The translations under genes and the position numbers were made by a program. From Deroplatys truncata (lineage: Eukaryota; Arthropoda; Insecta; Mantodea; Mantidae), in NCBI GenBank assembly GCA_030765065.1, contig CM060975.1, forward strand, positions 104,676,094 through 104,740,093: a stretch of 64,000 nt of DNA, given 5' to 3'. Below, piece after piece: positions 59,481 through 64,000 of the stretch (position 1 is the stretch's first letter; each line of letters begins with the position of its first letter). The notes beneath the pieces were generated by a model. The model did not search any database. It saw only the letters and a program-made list of their open reading frames with translations, and was not told the DNA's origin.

Positions 59481-60406
59481 TTATCTAGTACTAAGTCAGA
59501 GAAAAGCGAATCCCTAATCTTAAGCTTGCAAACACTACAGTGTAAAGCCATTCACGTCATAACATGACGCAATAGTTGTGTGAATCTCCGTCACGAACGA
59601 AGGCAGTTATAAACAAGCAAAACTCGGCTGCATCAGTCACGTCATTGTGCCATGTTTTCCTAACCAACGTGCGGTAAGTGTGTTTCTGTGAACTTGCTTG
59701 ATGTTTAACAGTGATTCCAAACTATAATTTGACTGCTCTGTGCGCTTCTTTCACACTTTGAAACAGAATCCAACCACAAAAAATAAAGTAAGATACGTTA
59801 ATTATGCACAGCATTAATGTTCAGCAAGAAAATAATGTATTGCCCCGGTTCGCAGCCAAATCGGTCACGTGCTGCAACCACTCTCCTTAAGGGGATTGGG
59901 CAATTACAGAGCTCCTTGGAGTACTCAGAATATGGAAATATTTAAGCCTCTGTATTTTGCAATTAAATGAAATGTTACCATAACATAAAGCTAACTAAAA
60001 TGATTTTAATGCATGCAGTAAGAAATAATTAATTTACATGCTAATTTTTTAATTTTATTAGATGTGCATTAATTTTTTTATTTAGCATGCAGTTATTCAG
60101 GCGCACGTTTATCAGAAACCATTTGACCTATGACTGCCAGATTTTTACATATTGTTTTAAACAACATTTCTGATCATTTCCATCACAAATTTGATCAGTC
60201 ACATATTAATTAAAGATAAAATGTTGTAATTCTGCGTTCAGAAAATTATAACTTCTTGCAATAAAATAATTTTAAAATCAAAAGACACTTATTCAGTATT
60301 TTTGCTGGAAACTGTAGCGTTTGTCACTCAAAATGTATAGTAAAAACAGCATTAGGATATTTCAGTTTCTAAAACATGTGCACCTGCATGGGTGCATGCT
60401 AAAAAT
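59481..60406. other. AT-rich, no gene recognised
   Basis: No exon or element end was identified. Confidence 0.45.
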
Positions 60407-61300
60407 TCTGCATTACACCCACACGACTTTCTCTTCTCTTATGCAAACTATTTTAACAAATGCTTATTCTCCATCTACTTCATGTTAATCGAGATAAACA
60501 TTTGCAGAAACTCATTGCTAATTTTCTTGTAGGTACAAGGGGAATATGGCAGACTCTAAACTTTTTAAGAGCCGGTTGCTATATGAGCATTCCATTCTAT
60601 TTGCTTGTCCAGGGCATAAAAAATCTGATGTGTTGCCTCATATGACTTTCTCTACTCTTGTACAAACTATTTTTACAAACACTTATTCTCCATCTACTTC
60701 TAGTTAATCGAGATAAACATTTGCAGAAACTTATTGCTGATTTTCTTGTAGGTGCAAAGAGAATATGGTAAGCTTTAAGTGATAGTCAAATCTTTTAAGA
60801 GCTGGTTGCTATGTGGAGAATTCCATTTTCTTTGCATTACCAGGACATAAAAAACCAATAACGAATCCCCATTTGAGAAAAAAGTATAAGTTTTGGAAAA
60901 TTCAAATAAATAACAAGGAATATCTCGGAAATGGCTCACTACAAAAACTGTGTGTTTTAACGAGCTCTACATTTTCTATATAGAAAAATTTTGTCTATCT
61001 CTTATGGTTTACCCGTCATGCAAAAGCCATTCAAAATGAAGAGGACTTTTGGGGGCATTCCCAGAAAATTCAAAATGTTCCATGTAAAGGGTAGTCTGGG
61101 GTGGGGGGATTTTTTCTGAAAATCTTCATGTCGCATCTTTGAAACATACTGAACCTAAATACCAAGTTTAGTATTTATCCGACTTCTTTTTTTTATTCAG
61201 GGGGCCTCAAAAGATGTATTTCCGGTGAAATCTCGGTATCGGATATTTGGGTGGAATGGAATACTTCCCCTTCTTACTATACATAGCAGAGAAAGTAATA
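60407..61300 (+). mobile_element. HINE-like repeat with duplicated 5' segment
   Basis: The 5' segment occurs at 60407 ('tctgcattacacccacacga') and again at 60624 ('tctgatgtgttgcctcatat'), a 217-base step. The rest of the element then follows, ending 'gcagagaaagtaat' at 61300. The CA tract is missing, as is part of the middle. This is the same kind of 5' duplication as in the array at 28488. Confidence 0.85.
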
Positions 61301-61449
61301 AAAAATTAGTGCAATTGAAAAAGTCCCTAAAAACTAGCATGTAAACTAGTTATTTCCTACTATGCGCACTAAAATGGTTCTTTGTTAGCTTTATATTGTA
61401 GCAAAATTTCATATAGGTAATTATCTGTAGTAGTTTGAAAAATACGGAG

Positions 61450-61780
61450 GCTTAAACATTTCTATACTCCGAGTACTCGGAGCAGCCCTGTATGTAACAA
61501 GCCAGTCTATGCGTGGCAACTGTCAACCATCGCCTCATTCTTGTCGGATACTGCAATAAAACAGCAACAAGGAGTTTTATTAAAACAAGTAGAACCTGCA
61601 ATTCCAATCTTGTTATTACCTTAACTGTGGAGATTCCTCTCATTCTTTTACTTTTCCACTTTCTCTCTCTCCCTGCCCCTCTCGCACTCTCACTCCTTTC
61701 TTTCCCCCCTCCTTTCTGGGCCGACAGTATGAGACGCAAGAATCTATGCCTTTTAGGCGTTCTAGACTGAGCTATCTCCT
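61450..61780. other. Overlapping open frames, not called a gene
   Basis: A pyrimidine-rich tract (61630-61710) keeps frames open on both strands. No motif or splice context is visible. Confidence 0.4.
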
Positions 61781-62285
61781 ATTGTAACAGGCAAAAAAAA
61801 AAAAAGTTTATCAAACCACTGGTTTGTATACCCTAACAAATTATACAGGGTGGACCATTTCAGTTGAGACTGTACAATATATCCAAAACTAAGCGTTGTA
61901 GAGAGAAATGTCTTTAATAAAAGTTGCTTAATATTATGGGGGAAAGTAAATGCCATTAGTCGTGTTTTATTTGGAGGACGTTGTAATGGTCATTTTAGGA
62001 TCAATTTAATTATTTTAAATGGAAACCTACTTTTTTTATGTTATTTCCTCGCTCCTCATAAAAAACTACTCAACATTTGTATAAAGCACATTGCAATTGT
62101 TCTTACGCAACGTAAATAACAATGAAAATTCTGAATGACTGTGTTGAGGGTCAAATTACGTTTCGTAATTGGGAACCAATTTTTTATTTTGTTTCCTTAT
62201 TTCTCATCACAAAATAAACAGCTTTTTATAAAACATTTTCTAATGAGAAAACAACATACAAAATGTAGCTTCCCATTTAAAAAAA

Positions 62286-63750
62286 TCTGATGTGTTACAC
62301 TCACATGACTTTCTCTACTCTTGTACAATCTATTTTTACAAACGCCTATTCTCCATATGCTTCATGTTAATCGAGATATCGAGATGTCAATCTTATTGGT
62401 AATTTTCTTGTAGATGCAAGGGGAATATGGTAGGTTATAAGCGATCGTCAAATATTTGGCTAAATTGTCATACTGTTGCCCTCGTTTGTGTCACTTTTGC
62501 CCGCATTAGGTCTTTCTTTTGCCCACCTAAATTAGGAATAAGGAAGTGAAAAAGCAATGAAATTACTTACCTTAGGAGTGATTTTAGAACATGATGTGGT
62601 CTCTCCAATATCTAGTACCCACCTACCCACCCGTTCTAAGTGTTTTATTTATATAGGCAAATAGCGTTAGGAAAAAAACAAACGTAGCCATTTTTCCATG
62701 TAAAGTGGGTACTGCCAACCTAAATAATCAGTGAAATGCACTGAATATGCGATGTGCTGTTGTTTTGTGAATGTGAATCATTGGAGTTTTAGACGCGCAG
62801 ATCCCTGGGCTACGCTCTGTCGTCGCTTCGCATCGGCCGCAACTTGCTGCACTCCTCTCCTTCTAAAAAACATCCCTCGGCTACGCTTTGAGGCTGAGGG
62901 CCCTCAATCTCTCGGCTACGCTTTGAGGCTGAGTATCTTACCGGTTTCGGGGGCATTATTCATATGTTGGCAGCATTACGTAGAGCAGCGTAAGACCTAA
63001 TGCGGGCAAAAGTGACGCAAACGAGGGAAACAGTATGACAATTTACCCAAATATTTTAACGCTGGTTGCTATGTGGCGCATTTCATTCTCTTTGCATGTC
63101 AGGACATAAAAAAAATGAATAACGAATTTGAGAAAAAGTATAAGTATTGAAATATTTAAGGAAATAACAAGCAATATCTCGAAAACGGTTCACTCAACAA
63201 AAGAAATGTATATGACATAAGTTGTGTATTTTAACGCGATCTACATTTTTTGTGTAGTAAAATTCTGTCTATCTCTTACGGTTTACCAGTTACGCAAAAG
63301 TCGTTCACAATGAAGAATACTTTTGGAGACATTCCCAGAAAATTCGAGATATTCATTTCATTTCTCATGACATTATCTTAAACATATGATATTTTCATCA
63401 AAATCGTTAGAGCCATTTTTGAGAAAATTAAAATTTTCGAAAAATGTTCCATGTAAAGGGTAGTCTGGGGTGGGGGGATTTTCTTGAAAACCTTCGTGTC
63501 GCATCTCTGGAAGATACTGAACCTAAATACCAAGTTTGGTGTTTATCCGACTGTTCGTTTTGGAGTTATGCTGTTCACAGACACACACACACACACACAC
63601 ACAGACACACACACGGACATGTTTCCAAAAATGCTTTTTTTTGGATTCAGTGGGTCTCAAAACATATATTTCCGGTGAAATCTCGGTATCGAATTTTTGG
63701 GTGGAATGCAATACTTCCCCTACTTACTATACGTAGTAGAGAAAGTAAAA
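62286..63750 (+). mobile_element. HINE-like repeat, young, interrupted by a 591-bp element
   Basis: It starts 'tctgatgtgttacactc' and ends 'agtagagaaagtaaaa', inserted between A/T runs of the outer element. Apart from the 591-bp insertion it is nearly identical to 29860-30524 and to the 28488 units. A CA tract lies at 63580-63614. Confidence 0.9.
62458..63048. mobile_element. 591-bp MITE, 8-bp target duplication (hAT-like)
   Basis: The ends 'ggctaaattgtcatactgtt' and, in reverse, 'gggtaaattgtcatactgtt' extend to about 55-bp inverted repeats with few mismatches. 'aaatattt' is duplicated at 62450-62457 and 63049-63056, and the uninterrupted copy at 28640-28680 shows the empty site with a single 'aaatattt'. 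Inside, 'ctcggctacgctttgaggct' occurs twice in tandem (62876 and 62913). The open frame at 62731-63000 has no recognised domain. Confidence 0.93.
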
Positions 63751-64000
63751 ATTAAATTGACCATAAAATGACCATCATAACGTTAAATGGTCATTAAAAA
63801 CACGACTAATGACATTTACTTTCCAAGCAACTTTTATTAAAGACATTTCTTTCTAAAAAGCTTAGTTTTGGATATATTGTACAGTCTCAACTTAAATGGC
63901 CAACCCTGTATAAGCCCTTAAACATTCATCGTACCCAAGTGTTATAAATAACAAAATTGGTCAGAAAATACATGCTTTTAAACATTAGTTATGTAACATT

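Larger units (their letters stand above)
61846..63908. mobile_element. TA-flanked inverted-repeat DNA element (Tc1/mariner-like), non-coding
   Basis: About 150-base terminal inverted repeats: 'cagggtggaccatttcagtt' at the left and, in reverse, 'cagggttggccatttaagtt' at the right, continuing through 'gagactgtacaatatatcca' and 'gaaatgtctttaataaaagt'. TA lies at 61844-61845 and 63909-63910. Without the inserted HINE the core is about 600 bases, with no transposase. Confidence 0.85.

Noticed and set aside
1..64000. CRISPR array, prokaryotic operons, rRNA genes
   Set aside because: The tandem repeats present are transposon-derived or microsatellites with no regular spacer pattern; no operon or rRNA sequence was seen.

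Overview
This is AT-rich, gene-poor nuclear DNA of an animal, almost certainly an arthropod and most likely an insect with a large, repeat-loaded genome. The reasons are GT-AG splice donors with AT-rich surroundings, a mariner-family transposon with TA target duplications, several tRNA-headed SINE families, hAT relics, Tc1/mariner-like inverted-repeat elements, and an abundant family that fits Helentron-associated elements (HINEs). There are no bacterial-type operons, and no full-length host gene lies inside the window. The species cannot be fixed from the sequence.

Host coding content: the best-supported host signals are four short minus-strand exons at 33017-33233, 38146-38305, 49557-49758 and 59134-59266. 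Each encodes a short N-terminus, one transmembrane segment running into a Cys-rich stretch, and a basic juxtamembrane tail. Each ends at a GT splice donor after the first base of a Gly codon. They look like paralogous first coding exons of one uncharacterised family. They are either tandem genes or alternative first exons of one locus, and no downstream exon is recognisable. Two weaker plus-strand first-exon candidates lie at 18917-18958 and 51276-51383.

Repeats, left to right: HINE-like copies at 1-330, 4647-5780, 10054-10893, 21278-21650, 23766-24480, 26965-27560, 28400-31010 (a tandem array plus inverted pieces), 34699-35396, 38640-40320 (an old copy split by a young one), 55451-56490, 60407-61300 and 62286-63750. 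tRNA-headed SINEs of at least five kinds are scattered throughout. A degraded mariner (19420-20691) keeps both ends. Two 3' fragments of one non-LTR retrotransposon family lie at 21650-22560 and 44536-45230. Other DNA elements are a hAT-like 931-bp element (15542-16472), an inverted-repeat element with a Tc1-like fragment (47427-49329), a large hAT transposase relic (56544-58905), and a three-level nest (61846-63908) in which a 591-bp element sits inside a HINE inside a TA-flanked inverted-repeat element.

The rest is AT-rich intergenic or intronic sequence with microsatellites. If the four membrane exons belong to one transcription unit, much of 33-59 kb is intron filled by transposons.
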